DNA from: a virus
Length of the DNA stretch: 21,906 nt
IMG/VR virus record: IMGVR_UViG_3300007539_000262
Span: 1 to 21,906 of that record
Direction: 5' to 3' (one strand)
Shown: positions 1-4,859 of the stretch, piece by piece
How positions within the stretch are numbered: the stretch's first letter is position 1
Layout of the letters: the number at the start of each line of letters is the position of its first letter
The notes under the pieces: model-generated
What the model was told of the DNA's origin: nothing
Databases searched by the model: none
Seen by the model: the letters and a program-made list of their open reading frames with translations, nothing else
Translations under genes and position numbers: made by a program

Positions 1-170
1 ACAAAACGATCTTCCTGAGACAGCTCACCAGCTTGGTTCGGCCTCTTAGCGGCACGTAGTGCTCCCAAATAGCCTTTTAAGAAGCCGGTTGCAACCGTAT
101 TGTCAATAGAATCTCTGCCAGCTTTATACCTGGCATCGACGTTGTAGGTTTGGCTAAGCTTTGGGATCAT
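1..170 (-). CDS. Partial hypothetical protein running off the left edge
   Basis: An open minus-strand frame begins with ATG at 170-168 and stays open for 56 codons to the window edge; the rest of the gene lies outside. It begins MIPKLSQTYNVDARYKAG and is rich in Lys, Arg and Ala, as expected of a soluble protein. I do not recognise the family. It is divergent from the plus-strand gene at 196, with only 25 bases between the two starts, so any promoters must lie within the neighbouring genes. The lack of stops and the protein-like composition support it; the function is unknown. Confidence 0.65.
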   Translation of the reverse strand, partial: MIPKLSQTYNVDARYKAGRDSIDNTVATGFLKGYLGALRAAKRPNQAGELSQEDRF

Positions 171-195
171 ACTACCATTGTGACAGAGCCTAACT

Positions 196-483
196 ATGGA
201 GCGCTACCTGGATACACAAACCCATATTGCAATGATCTGTGATGAGATCAAAGACTTACTCATTGAGAAGAACAAGAAGTATGGAGACTCAGCTTTAAAT
301 CCAGCTCGGATTTTTAGCAAGGCAGATGCTACAGAGCAAATTTTGGTTCGAATAGATGATAAATTGAATCGGATTCAAAAAGGTGCCGGTTTACTGGCAA
401 ATGATGAAGATGTAATCAATGACCTAATAGGCTATCTGGTCATCTTAAAGATATCTTTAATCAGGAACACGAAAACAACTTAA
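196..483 (+). CDS. DUF1599 / MazG-like small protein (nucleotide-modification-associated type)
   Basis: This 95-aa all-helical protein has the pattern of the DUF1599 (nucleotide modification associated domain 1) group, relatives of MazG-type nucleotide pyrophosphohydrolases. Visible signs are an acidic helix ending in KNKKYGD (residues about 25-31), a conserved RIDDKLNRI helix (52-60) and an EDVINDLIGYLVI helix (71-83), whose Glu/Asp residues would bind metal in MazG-like folds. In phages such proteins are thought to act on nucleotide pools or modified nucleotides; here that is inference. It is on the plus strand, divergent from the gene at the left edge, and its stop is one base before the ATG of the next small ORF, suggesting a two-gene unit. 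The ATG at 196 is the first plausible start. Confidence 0.7.
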   Translation: MERYLDTQTHIAMICDEIKDLLIEKNKKYGDSALNPARIFSKADATEQILVRIDDKLNRIQKGAGLLANDEDVINDLIGYLVILKISLIRNTKTT

Positions 484-484
484 C

Positions 485-658
485 ATGGATTACAAAGAGT
501 TTCTCAGGAATTACGTACCAGAGCTTCAATTAATAGAAGCACTTGACAAGCTCAATCAGTTTTCTGAAGACGCGGCGCAGACGATAGACCGCCTGGTTTC
601 TGGCGCCAAAGACGGAAAAAATATCGAAGAGCCCTCCCATCTGGATCCCAATCATTAA
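485..658 (+). CDS. Small hypothetical protein, 57 aa
   Basis: An ATG at 485, one base after the stop of the upstream DUF1599-like gene, opens a 57-codon frame ending TAA at 656-658. The product starts MDYKEFLRNYVPELQLIEAL and is acidic and strongly helical, with a regular Leu/Ile spacing typical of a real small protein. The tight coupling to the upstream stop suggests translational coupling. Its last 107 bases are antisense to the 3' end of the minus-strand GH24-like gene, so the two convergent genes overlap. I do not recognise the family. A chance ORF is possible, but the composition and spacing favour a gene. Confidence 0.5.
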   Translation: MDYKEFLRNYVPELQLIEALDKLNQFSEDAAQTIDRLVSGAKDGKNIEEPSHLDPNH

Positions 659-1292
659 TCTTGCCTTCTAAGTACTCAATTGCTCTTAATTGAGTACTAG
701 AGCCATTGAAAGTCTCAGCAAGATTTAAAAGACAAAACTCTAATTTACAGTTATGTGGTAACTGGGTTGGAATCTCTTTATCTGCAGCAAAAAAAGTATC
801 GAGTTCTGAGCGTCGTCGGTTTACTATCCGCTCCCCGCCAGATGCCCAAATTCGGTTTATATACGGACTCCATTCACGAATTATCTCATTTTTAGGTGCC
901 AACGTGTTAATAAGCTCTAATAACCTGCTATTTTTAAATGAGCAGATCCCAATACTGTGCGCAAAGCTCAATAATGCAGCCTTTTTGTTTCCATTAAGTG
1001 GAACAAAGACGTAGTCATCGACTACCGTTGAAAACAGTTTTAAATCTTCTACTAACTGTTTCTCAATTTCTACAGTAGTAGCAGTTTCAGAGCGGCCAAC
1101 AACGTGTTTGCCAATCTTTTTACTGCCAAATCCGATTCTCCAGGTGCTCTCACCGTAATCTCGATACGAAGCGTAACGCCCAGCACCTAAAAAGATCCTG
1201 GGCTCTGTAAAACGCTTAATCAATTCGATACCCTTCTGTGTCAGAAACGGGTATTCACTCCAGTCTTCAAGCTGTTCTTTACGGGACTTCAA
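552..1292 (-). CDS. Divergent GH24 lysozyme-like protein with C-terminal extension
   Basis: This 246-aa protein has the layout of a phage lysozyme (GH24, peptidoglycan muramidase): GIELIKRF (21-28), YRDYG then WRIGFGS (43-57), the core helix KKAALLSFAHSIG (103-115), and GGERIVNRRRSELDTFF (152-168), which matches the usual GLxxRRxxExxLF end. The catalytic pattern E-x8-D-x5-T is disturbed: the candidate Glu30 is 15 residues before Asp45, and the position before IG that is normally Thr is Arg52. It may therefore be a weak or inactive enzyme, or a virion protein using the lysozyme fold. About 75 extra residues follow the domain, including WDPDGRALRYFFRLW. Its start overlaps the 3' end of the upstream gene by 14 bases. 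A separate, canonical GH24 endolysin is encoded at 4860-6113. Confidence 0.7.
   Translation of the reverse strand: MKSRKEQLEDWSEYPFLTQKGIELIKRFTEPRIFLGAGRYASYRDYGESTWRIGFGSKKIGKHVVGRSETATTVEIEKQLVEDLKLFSTVVDDYVFVPLNGNKKAALLSFAHSIGICSFKNSRLLELINTLAPKNEIIREWSPYINRIWASGGERIVNRRRSELDTFFAADKEIPTQLPHNCKLEFCLLNLAETFNGSSTQLRAIEYLEGKINDWDPDGRALRYFFRLWRQKPGGLSSAPRLQKTD
671..698. repeat. Perfect 11-bp inverted repeat
   Basis: AGTACTCAATT at 671-681 and its exact reverse complement at 688-698 flank a six-base loop. It lies within the C-terminal part of the minus-strand lysozyme-like gene and 12 bases after the stop of the plus-strand 57-aa ORF. It could form a hairpin in either transcript, perhaps ending or stabilising the plus-strand message, but no T-run follows on either strand. 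Confidence 0.6.
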
Positions 1293-1665
1293 CGCTGCCG
1301 TTGTAGCTCACCTCAGAATAACCGTCTAAGGTCAGAAGCACAACATAGTTTTTTGCTGCGTTCGTAACCGTCAGGCCGACCACACCCTTGTTTTTACCAT
1401 CACGGGCGATGTTGGCAAATTTTTTGTAGCCAGAGGGGGAAGAACCTGCGCTGTAGTCGTCTTCTTGAAAAATCTCTACCGTGTTAATTCCAGTGCTGCG
1501 ATCTAATTTGACGATGATGTCACCAGTGGAAGAGGGATTTACACGAAAACCACGGATGTTAATGCCACCCGAAGTTGCAGCAGATGTGTTACCTAAATAA
1601 GTAATTTCAGATCCGCTATTTACCTGAAAGGTATCAAGAGTGCCTTTGATCGTGCGGGTGGCCAT
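1279..1665 (-). CDS. Hypothetical beta-rich protein, possible virion component
   Basis: This 128-aa protein is rich in Gly, Ser, Thr and Val with alternating hydrophobic residues, as in small beta-sandwich phage proteins. There are no Cys residues, membrane segments or signal peptide. It begins MATRTIKGTLDTFQV, which resembles the style of cyanophage structural proteins. It lies 4 bases after the NblA-like gene and its 3' end overlaps the lysozyme-like gene by 14 bases, so the three form one minus-strand unit. The function is unknown; a decoration or tail-accessory protein is possible. Confidence 0.6.
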   Translation of the reverse strand: MATRTIKGTLDTFQVNSGSEITYLGNTSAATSGGINIRGFRVNPSSTGDIIVKLDRSTGINTVEIFQEDDYSAGSSPSGYKKFANIARDGKNKGVVGLTVTNAAKNYVVLLTLDGYSEVSYNGSVEVP

Positions 1666-1669
1666 GGTT

Positions 1670-1885
1670 TTAAGAAATCTGCCCGAGCGTGGAGTAGTTG
1701 AAATTAATATCGGCGTCGATGCCGTGGTCCTTTAGGATACCCAGGAACATTTGACGATCCAGGGCTTTTTGGTGGAGCATCTCAATGAATGCTTCTTCCA
1801 GATCATCGCGGTCCATGTTCTGGATGGCTAGAGCGGCAGCGTGGATAGAAAATTCCACGTCCATTGGAAGATCTACTGCATCCAT
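1670..1885 (-). CDS. NblA-like small protein (candidate phycobilisome degradation protein)
   Basis: This 71-aa helical protein aligns without gaps, by eye from memory, to the NblA pattern: an EF-x-I start (VEFSI, 10-14), IQNMDRDDLEEAFIEML (22-38) against the family's VQNMS-x-x-x-x-x-x-LVELY, a Q-x5-R element, and LKDHGID (51-57) at the place of LKHQWGI. NblA is an adaptor that targets phycobilisomes for proteolysis in cyanobacteria, and phage copies are known in freshwater cyanophages. The conserved Trp near the end is absent, and small helical cyanophage proteins of unknown function have a similar look, so the assignment is tentative. It is the first gene upstream of the 128-aa protein and 20 bases downstream of a 57-aa gene. 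Confidence 0.45.
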   Translation of the reverse strand: MDAVDLPMDVEFSIHAAALAIQNMDRDDLEEAFIEMLHQKALDRQMFLGILKDHGIDADINFNYSTLGQIS

Positions 1886-1905
1886 GGTTGATCTAAACCT
1901 TACAG

Positions 1906-2079
1906 CTATCCTAACAGCGCTGAATTGTTTGGCAACTCCTCCATATAAGGAGGGTCTTCAAGGGGAACGTTCCTCCTGTCAACCGTAAACTCAGGTTCGT
2001 CAGAATCTGTAGGTGCGAGTAGATAGGGGCGAACTTTCAGAAAGTCTGCTAGAAACGCGGCGGTTGTGGGTGATTCCAT
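1906..2079 (-). CDS. Small acidic hypothetical protein, 57 aa
   Basis: An ATG at 2079-2077 opens a 57-codon frame ending TAG at 1908-1906, 20 bases before the NblA-like start. The product begins MESPTTAAFLADFLKVRPYL and continues with a Pro/Asp/Glu-rich tail (LEDPPYMEELP), a typical disordered, acidic small phage protein. No strong ribosome-binding site is visible. I do not recognise the family. It fills an otherwise empty gap in the minus-strand run, which supports it. Confidence 0.6.
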   Translation of the reverse strand: MESPTTAAFLADFLKVRPYLLAPTDSDEPEFTVDRRNVPLEDPPYMEELPNNSALLG

Positions 2080-2164
2080 TACTGGACTTATGCTCCAAAA
2101 AAGCAGTGCTCAGGCTATAAACGCAACCAAATACAGCACCAAAAGTAAGAACAACGAGCACCAT
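2000..2164 (-). CDS. Possible small single-membrane-segment protein, 54 aa
   Basis: An ATG at 2164-2162 opens a 54-codon frame to TGA at 2002-2000. The first 22 residues (MVLVVLTFGAVFGCVYSLST onward) form a convincing membrane segment or signal anchor; the rest is polar and basic. It overlaps the start of the 57-aa gene at 1906-2079 by 80 bases in another frame, and no ribosome-binding site is visible. Overlapping genes of this kind occur in phages, but a chance ORF is about equally likely. Confidence 0.3.
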   Translation of the reverse strand: MVLVVLTFGAVFGCVYSLSTAFLEHKSSNGITHNRRVSSRLSESSPLSTRTYRF

Positions 2165-2211
2165 AGTAATTTTTAGGCACTCATTTTATATTAAATCAAG
2201 TGACTCAGATG

Positions 2212-2484
2212 TCACCAAAGTCTACTGCAAGCCCAATAACGAGGTGTATTCTTGTCCATGGACTCATCGCAATTCATTCTCGCTCTAAAATTTTTACGGC
2301 GTTCAGGGTCTTTGTGCTGTGTATAGTCTTCGTAATCACGGTGACCATATCGAACAATTTTTTCTTTATTATCGTAGCAAGATTTGACGACGAATTTATG
2401 GGTGTCGCCAGGCGGTGCTTTTTGCGGTTTATTGCACTTCATCCGCTCCTTCGCTAAACGCTTGGCCTTTGCTCGATCAGCCAT
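2212..2484 (-). CDS. Uncharacterised protein with a YTQHKDPERRKNF / YWACSRLW motif
   Basis: This 90-aa basic protein starts MADRAKAKRLAKERM and has four cysteines. Its C-terminal half carries a pattern I recall from phage and giant-virus proteins of unknown function: RYGHRDYEDYTQHKDPERRK (45-64), an RARMNC segment, and TPRYWACSRLW at the end. The function is unknown; the basic charge suggests nucleic-acid or capsid contact, which is inference. It starts 2 bases after the stop of the 65-aa gene, in the same minus-strand unit. Confidence 0.65.
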   Translation of the reverse strand: MADRAKAKRLAKERMKCNKPQKAPPGDTHKFVVKSCYDNKEKIVRYGHRDYEDYTQHKDPERRKNFRARMNCDESMDKNTPRYWACSRLW

Positions 2485-2486
2485 GA

Positions 2487-2684
2487 TCAGAAGCGAATAC
2501 CGCTGGCATCCTGTGGCACTTGCCCTGATGCAACTTTATTAAAGCTGGTCGGAATACGTCCTAAACGTAACACACGAATGTTTGGCTCCTTCGCACTCTC
2601 AACAGCCAACAGTTGGTCAACTCTGTTTTTTAAGAAATCTTCTGCGCTAGGTTGCGACCCACCCAATGTAAAAATCATTTGCAA
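2487..2684 (-). CDS. Small hypothetical protein, 65 aa
   Basis: This 65-aa product has one helical segment (SAEDFLKNRVDQLL, 13-26) and then a short beta-rich end. The start is either Met1 or Met3 (ATG at 2684 or 2678); both overlap the 3' end of the HNH gene. It ends 2 bases before the next gene, so translation is likely coupled. The family is not recognised. Confidence 0.5.
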   Translation of the reverse strand: MQMIFTLGGSQPSAEDFLKNRVDQLLAVESAKEPNIRVLRLGRIPTSFNKVASGQVPQDASGIRF

Positions 2685-3057
2685 GATACGGAACAGCCGG
2701 TCCCGTCGAAGGTAGCTTTATGGATTGTGGCTTTTGTTCAAGCCACTTCTTCAGTTTATCAAGCCTTTCCTCGCAGTAGAAAGATTGACCAGAATGATAC
2801 CATTCAAATAGTTGCTGACTCGCTTTACTTCTGTTGCAGTTTGCACAAGCACAAGCCAGGTTCGACCTAATATTTTGACCGCCTTTATGTTTTGGAACAA
2901 TGTGATCAATTGTGGCCGTACCTTCGGAAAGTTGCTTATCACAATAAGCGCATTTCCATTCCCAGGCCTCAAAAATATGCTGTCGGAACTTCCGACGGGC
3001 AAGCTTTGGCGTCAGTACAACGAGGTTGACCAGTAGGTCGTTTTCGCAGTGGAACAT
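2647..3057 (-). CDS. HNH endonuclease, CxxC type
   Basis: This 136-aa protein has a clear HNH nuclease core: CAYC (37-40), the metal-binding DHIVPKHKGG (51-60), an N-x6-C stretch (IRSNLACACANCNRSK, about 63-78) with the second zinc-binding CxxC, and the family's Asn. HNH proteins nick or cut DNA; free-standing phage copies often act as homing endonucleases. It lies directly beside the tRNA genes but on the opposite strand, with a 9-bp palindrome two bases before its ATG that may control it. Its 3' end overlaps the next small gene by 38 bases. About 40 residues after the core (FEWYHSGQSFYCEERLDKLKKW) are predicted helical and could help bind DNA. A role in packaging is less likely, because it is not near a terminase gene here. 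Confidence 0.8.
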   Translation of the reverse strand: MFHCENDLLVNLVVLTPKLARRKFRQHIFEAWEWKCAYCDKQLSEGTATIDHIVPKHKGGQNIRSNLACACANCNRSKASQQLFEWYHSGQSFYCEERLDKLKKWLEQKPQSIKLPSTGPAVPYLANDFYIGWVAT

Positions 3058-3059
3058 GG

Positions 3060-3081
3060 TTTGTCATGTACCCATGACAAA
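3060..3081. promoter_or_regulatory. Perfect 9-bp palindrome between the HNH gene and the tRNA cluster
   Basis: TTTGTCATG (3060-3068) and CATGACAAA (3073-3081) form a perfect inverted repeat around TACC. It begins 2 bases upstream of the HNH start codon and 48 bases upstream of tRNA-Leu. It could be a protein operator acting on both transcripts, or an RNA hairpin hiding the HNH ribosome-binding region. A weak plus-strand promoter-like pair (TTGTCA, 17 bases, TGTATG) overlaps it. Confidence 0.5.
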
Positions 3082-3128
3082 ACTGTATGGTGCACACACC
3101 TGCATTCTTTGCTAGGCTTCTCGAGCCG

Positions 3129-3211
3129 GGGAGTGTGGCGGAATTGGTCCACGCAGCGGATTTAAAATCCGCTGGTCCTTGACCTTGTGGGTTCGAGTCC
3201 CACCACTCCTA
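3129..3211 (+). tRNA. tRNA-Leu (anticodon UAA)
   Basis: A full class II cloverleaf can be drawn. The acceptor is GGGAGTG (3129-3135) with CACTCCT (3204-3210), which includes one G-U pair. The D-stem is GCG/CGC, the anticodon stem GCGGA/TCCGC, and the loop TTTAAAA gives anticodon UAA. There is a long variable arm, GGTC-CTT-GACC (3174-3184), and a T-arm GTGGG-TTCGAGT-CCCAC. The discriminator is A3211 and no CCA is encoded. No intron is present, whereas cyanobacterial tRNA-Leu(UAA) genes often contain a group I intron. It would read UUA/UUG codons. Confidence 0.93.
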
Positions 3212-3213
3212 TT

Positions 3214-3285
3214 GCGGATGTAGCTCAGTGGTAGAGCTCCTGCCTTCCAAGCAGGCTGTCGAGGGTTCAAGTCCCTTCATCCGCT
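3214..3285 (+). tRNA. tRNA-Gly (anticodon UCC)
   Basis: It starts 2 bases after tRNA-Leu. The acceptor GCGGATG pairs perfectly with CATCCGC (3278-3284). The D-stem is GCTC/GAGC, the anticodon stem CCTGC/GCAGG, and the loop CTTCCAA gives UCC. The T-arm is GAGGG-TTCAAGT-CCCTT with one G-U closing pair. No CCA is encoded. The close spacing indicates co-transcription with tRNA-Leu. Confidence 0.94.
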
Positions 3286-3307
3286 TCATAGATTAACTAC
3301 CCGTACA

Positions 3308-3619
3308 TTGGCGCAGATTTCGCGTCAATTGGTGACCTCTGACAAAGTTAAAGAGACCAATAAACGAAGTAGAGAAGCTCGACGTCAGTGGTATATGGAC
3401 CTCATGAGCGAAAAAGCGTGTGAACTATGCGGTGAAGATGATCTGGTAACGCTGGACTGGCATCATCTCGATCCTGCTCAGAAAGATCACAATGTCTCCA
3501 AGATGTACAAATCTTTCGGAAGACAGCGGATTCTGGAGGAAATCTCCAAATGCCAGTGCTTATGCGCCAACTGCCATAGAAAGGTGCATCGGGATTTACG
3601 CCAAGCGAAAACCTCTTGA
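3308..3619 (+). CDS. Small HNH endonuclease-like protein
   Basis: The frame encodes up to 103 aa with an HNH core: CELCG (38-42), LDWHHLDPAQK (49-59) holding the His-His pair, and CQCLCANCHRKVH (82-94) with the second CxxC and closing His. It is a plain, single-domain HNH protein of a kind common in phages, probably a free-standing mobile endonuclease. It lies 22 bases after tRNA-Gly on the same strand. The start is uncertain: TTG at 3308, GTG at 3332 or ATG at 3395 are all in frame; the basic segment before RQWY suggests one of the first two. Its stop overlaps a promoter-like TTGATT for the next gene. Confidence 0.75.
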   Translation: MAQISRQLVTSDKVKETNKRSREARRQWYMDLMSEKACELCGEDDLVTLDWHHLDPAQKDHNVSKMYKSFGRQRILEEISKCQCLCANCHRKVHRDLRQAKTS

Positions 3620-3643
3620 TTGACTTACAATTCTCTCTATACT
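3616..3643 (+). promoter_or_regulatory. Sigma70-like promoter before the 67-aa gene
   Basis: TTGATT (3616-3621) and TATACT (3638-3643) are separated by 16 bases, close to the bacterial -35/-10 consensus and spacing, and lie 20 bases before the ATG at 3664. Transcription would begin near 3650 and could also run through the noncoding stretch and tRNA-Pro downstream. Confidence 0.5.
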
Positions 3644-3663
3644 CCTGGAAATTAACCATTCCC

Positions 3664-3867
3664 ATGGCGCTAACCAACCAAGTTAAGGAATCTACTGAGG
3701 CTGCAGCCGCAATCATTCGAGAGGCACTGGCGTTCGCTGCCAGGGCTGAAAACCCTGTGATCATCTCGAGTTTGACAGATATTCTGGTACGCCTCGAGAG
3801 CTTGGAGTCGATGGATGAAATTATGGAAAAATTTGGCAAGCCTAGGGAAATTCCAAAACCGTTTTGA
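3664..3867 (+). CDS. Small conserved-looking helical protein, 67 aa
   Basis: The frame opens upstream at a TTG, but the ATG at 3664 is the natural start and follows the promoter-like pair at 3616-3643. The 67-aa product starts MALTNQVKESTEAAAAIIRE and is almost entirely helical with two amphipathic segments (5-28 and 32-55) and a Pro-rich tail. It resembles small cyanophage proteins of unknown function with a QVKE...EALAFAAR pattern that I recall without a name. There is no membrane segment. It sits between an HNH gene and the hairpin-rich noncoding stretch. Confidence 0.65.
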   Translation: MALTNQVKESTEAAAAIIREALAFAARAENPVIISSLTDILVRLESLESMDEIMEKFGKPREIPKPF

Positions 3868-4306
3868 GTCTGTTAAAATTATTGAGTTCCCCCTCTCTTT
3901 TCGATGGGGCATCACCACCCATACTGCTCTGTCGGTATGGTGCACCAAAGGATACGCTTTATCGTTTCTAATTGGTGTGCGTGATAGAGGTGCAGTCCCT
4001 GTCTGGATACGCCTGGTTAACTCACAGCCCGATTGTCGGTAAGCCAGTCACACTGCATCCATCTATTAACAACACCCCCTATGCTTAGCTCCAGGACGCT
4101 GGATGACGCACAAACCAGGGGGTCACTAATTAAGGGTGCAACAAGGAACGTTGCATTAAACAAAGGATCCCCTCGGCCGCACCGTAGATTATCGTAGGCG
4201 GACATCCTTGCCCTTATTACAAAGGGGTTCTGCATGGTGCATGCTGAACTTAAATAACTGACGCCTCCCGCTGCAGAAAGCGTACCCACTAGGTCAGTGC
4301 CCTACT
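3868..4306 (+). other. Hairpin-rich noncoding stretch before tRNA-Pro (possible structured RNA)
   Basis: No convincing gene is present in about 440 bases, but several inverted repeats are. CACCCATAC/GTATGGTG lies near 3917-3943. GGTGCAG (3989-3995) pairs with CTGCATC (4053-4059) and encloses CTGGTTA/TAAGCCAG and CCGA/TCGG hairpins. ACCCCCT (4074-4080) pairs perfectly with AGGGGGT (4117-4123) around TCCAG-GACG-CTGGA. TGCAAC (4137-4142) pairs with GTTGCA (4150-4155), and AAGGAT (4163-4168) with ATCCTT (4204-4209) around CCGC/GCGG. This density suggests a folded RNA, a processed leader or decayed RNA genes. Open frames on both strands here look like chance. A T-arm or anticodon loop typical of a further tRNA was not found. 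Confidence 0.4.
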
Positions 4307-4307
4307 C

Positions 4308-4378
4308 CGAGATGTAGCGCAGCGGTAGCGCATCTGCTTTGGGAGCAGAGGGTCACAGGTTCGATCCCTACATCTCCG
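4308..4378 (+). tRNA. tRNA-Pro (anticodon UGG), slightly irregular
   Basis: The D-stem GCGC/GCGC, the anticodon stem TCTGC/GCAGA and loop TTTGGGA (anticodon UGG) are clear, as is a TTCGATC T-loop. The acceptor GAGATG pairs with CATCTC for six base pairs, but the outermost pair is C-C. The T-stem has only three good pairs (AGG/CCT) when a seven-base loop is kept; the 3' half looks one base short. No CCA is encoded. The gene may be functional with an imperfect stem or be starting to decay. It converges on the minus-strand 78-aa gene, which ends 4 bases further on. Confidence 0.72.
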
Positions 4379-4381
4379 ATT

Positions 4382-4618
4382 TCAGTCAGTTAATCCAATC
4401 TCGTAGGACAGGAAATCTTCTTCCTCAGCCGGATCATATTCCGCATCTTCCAGCAGCTTTAATAAAAAGTGGTGCAGACGATCGGTTACCCACTTCAAAT
4501 CTTCATCCGAGACATTACAAACAATCGCATTCAAACGCAGCTCCCTGGAGGGCTCGCGGATAAAATCTGCGATTAGCTCCAGGGCGCGATAGCGTTTGGC
4601 GTTGAGTTCGTTTAACAC
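4382..4618 (-). CDS. Small acidic helical protein, 78 aa
   Basis: The frame is open back to an ATG at 4687 (101 aa), but that start would overlap the upstream gene by 68 bases. A GTG at 4618-4616, one base after the upstream stop, gives a neat 78-aa protein and is preferred. The product is helical (LNELNAKRYRALELIADFI, then WVTDRLHHFLLKLLEDA) with a very acidic end (PAEEEDFLSYE). The family is not recognised. It pairs with the 74-aa coiled-coil protein upstream, and both follow the endolysin gene. Confidence 0.55.
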   Translation of the reverse strand: MLNELNAKRYRALELIADFIREPSRELRLNAIVCNVSDEDLKWVTDRLHHFLLKLLEDAEYDPAEEEDFLSYEIGLTD

Positions 4619-4619
4619 G

Positions 4620-4844
4620 TCATTCAAGAGCTGCAAGAACAGCCTCTGTATCGTCCTGAGCGGATTGTTTTTGTTTGAGGATTGCAAGGATCTCTAAAGC
4701 ACCTTGAACCTTCAAATAGCCCTCCTTGAGAGACATTAGCGCCGCTTCAGAGCTACGGATTTCTTTTGCAAGGCTCTCTAATTGAGCTTTTAGACCTTCC
4801 TCGAATTCGACCAGGGAGTCCATTTCAGACGTGGTAGCAATCAA
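4620..4844 (-). CDS. Small coiled-coil protein, 74 aa
   Basis: The 74-aa product is nearly one continuous heptad-like helix (LVEFEEGLKAQLESLAKEIR, then LMSLKEGYLKVQGALEILAIL), strongly suggesting a coiled-coil dimer or trimer. It has no Cys and no membrane segment. It begins 15 bases after the endolysin stop, so it may be co-transcribed with the lysis genes. The function is unknown; a chaperone or tail-accessory role is possible. Confidence 0.6.
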   Translation of the reverse strand: MIATTSEMDSLVEFEEGLKAQLESLAKEIRSSEAALMSLKEGYLKVQGALEILAILKQKQSAQDDTEAVLAALE

Positions 4845-4859
4845 GAAAAGTATAGCCCA

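Noticed and set aside
706-1014. A 102-aa plus-strand open frame
   Set aside because: It is antisense to the lysozyme-like gene, which has a recognisable fold pattern.
3402-3948. Minus-strand open frames of 145 and 92 aa opposite the small HNH and 67-aa genes
   Set aside because: The plus-strand HNH frame has clear zinc and HNH motifs, and the minus-strand frames show none.
3917-3996. A 26-aa plus-strand frame (MGHHHPYCSVGM start) in the noncoding stretch
   Set aside because: Too short and unlike known small proteins, with no ribosome-binding site; noted only as part of the structured stretch.
3815-4042. A 75-aa plus-strand open frame starting inside the 67-aa gene
   Set aside because: It overlaps a better gene in another frame and ends in hairpin-rich DNA; no recognisable features.
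3989-4059. A possible extra tRNA, because GGTGCAG and CTGCATC pair at tRNA-like distance (71 bases)
   Set aside because: The inside does not give D, anticodon and T arms; it folds better as nested hairpins.
4017-4289. A 90-aa minus-strand open frame in the noncoding stretch before tRNA-Pro
   Set aside because: Composition is not protein-like in pattern, there is no ribosome-binding site, and the DNA is dominated by inverted repeats.
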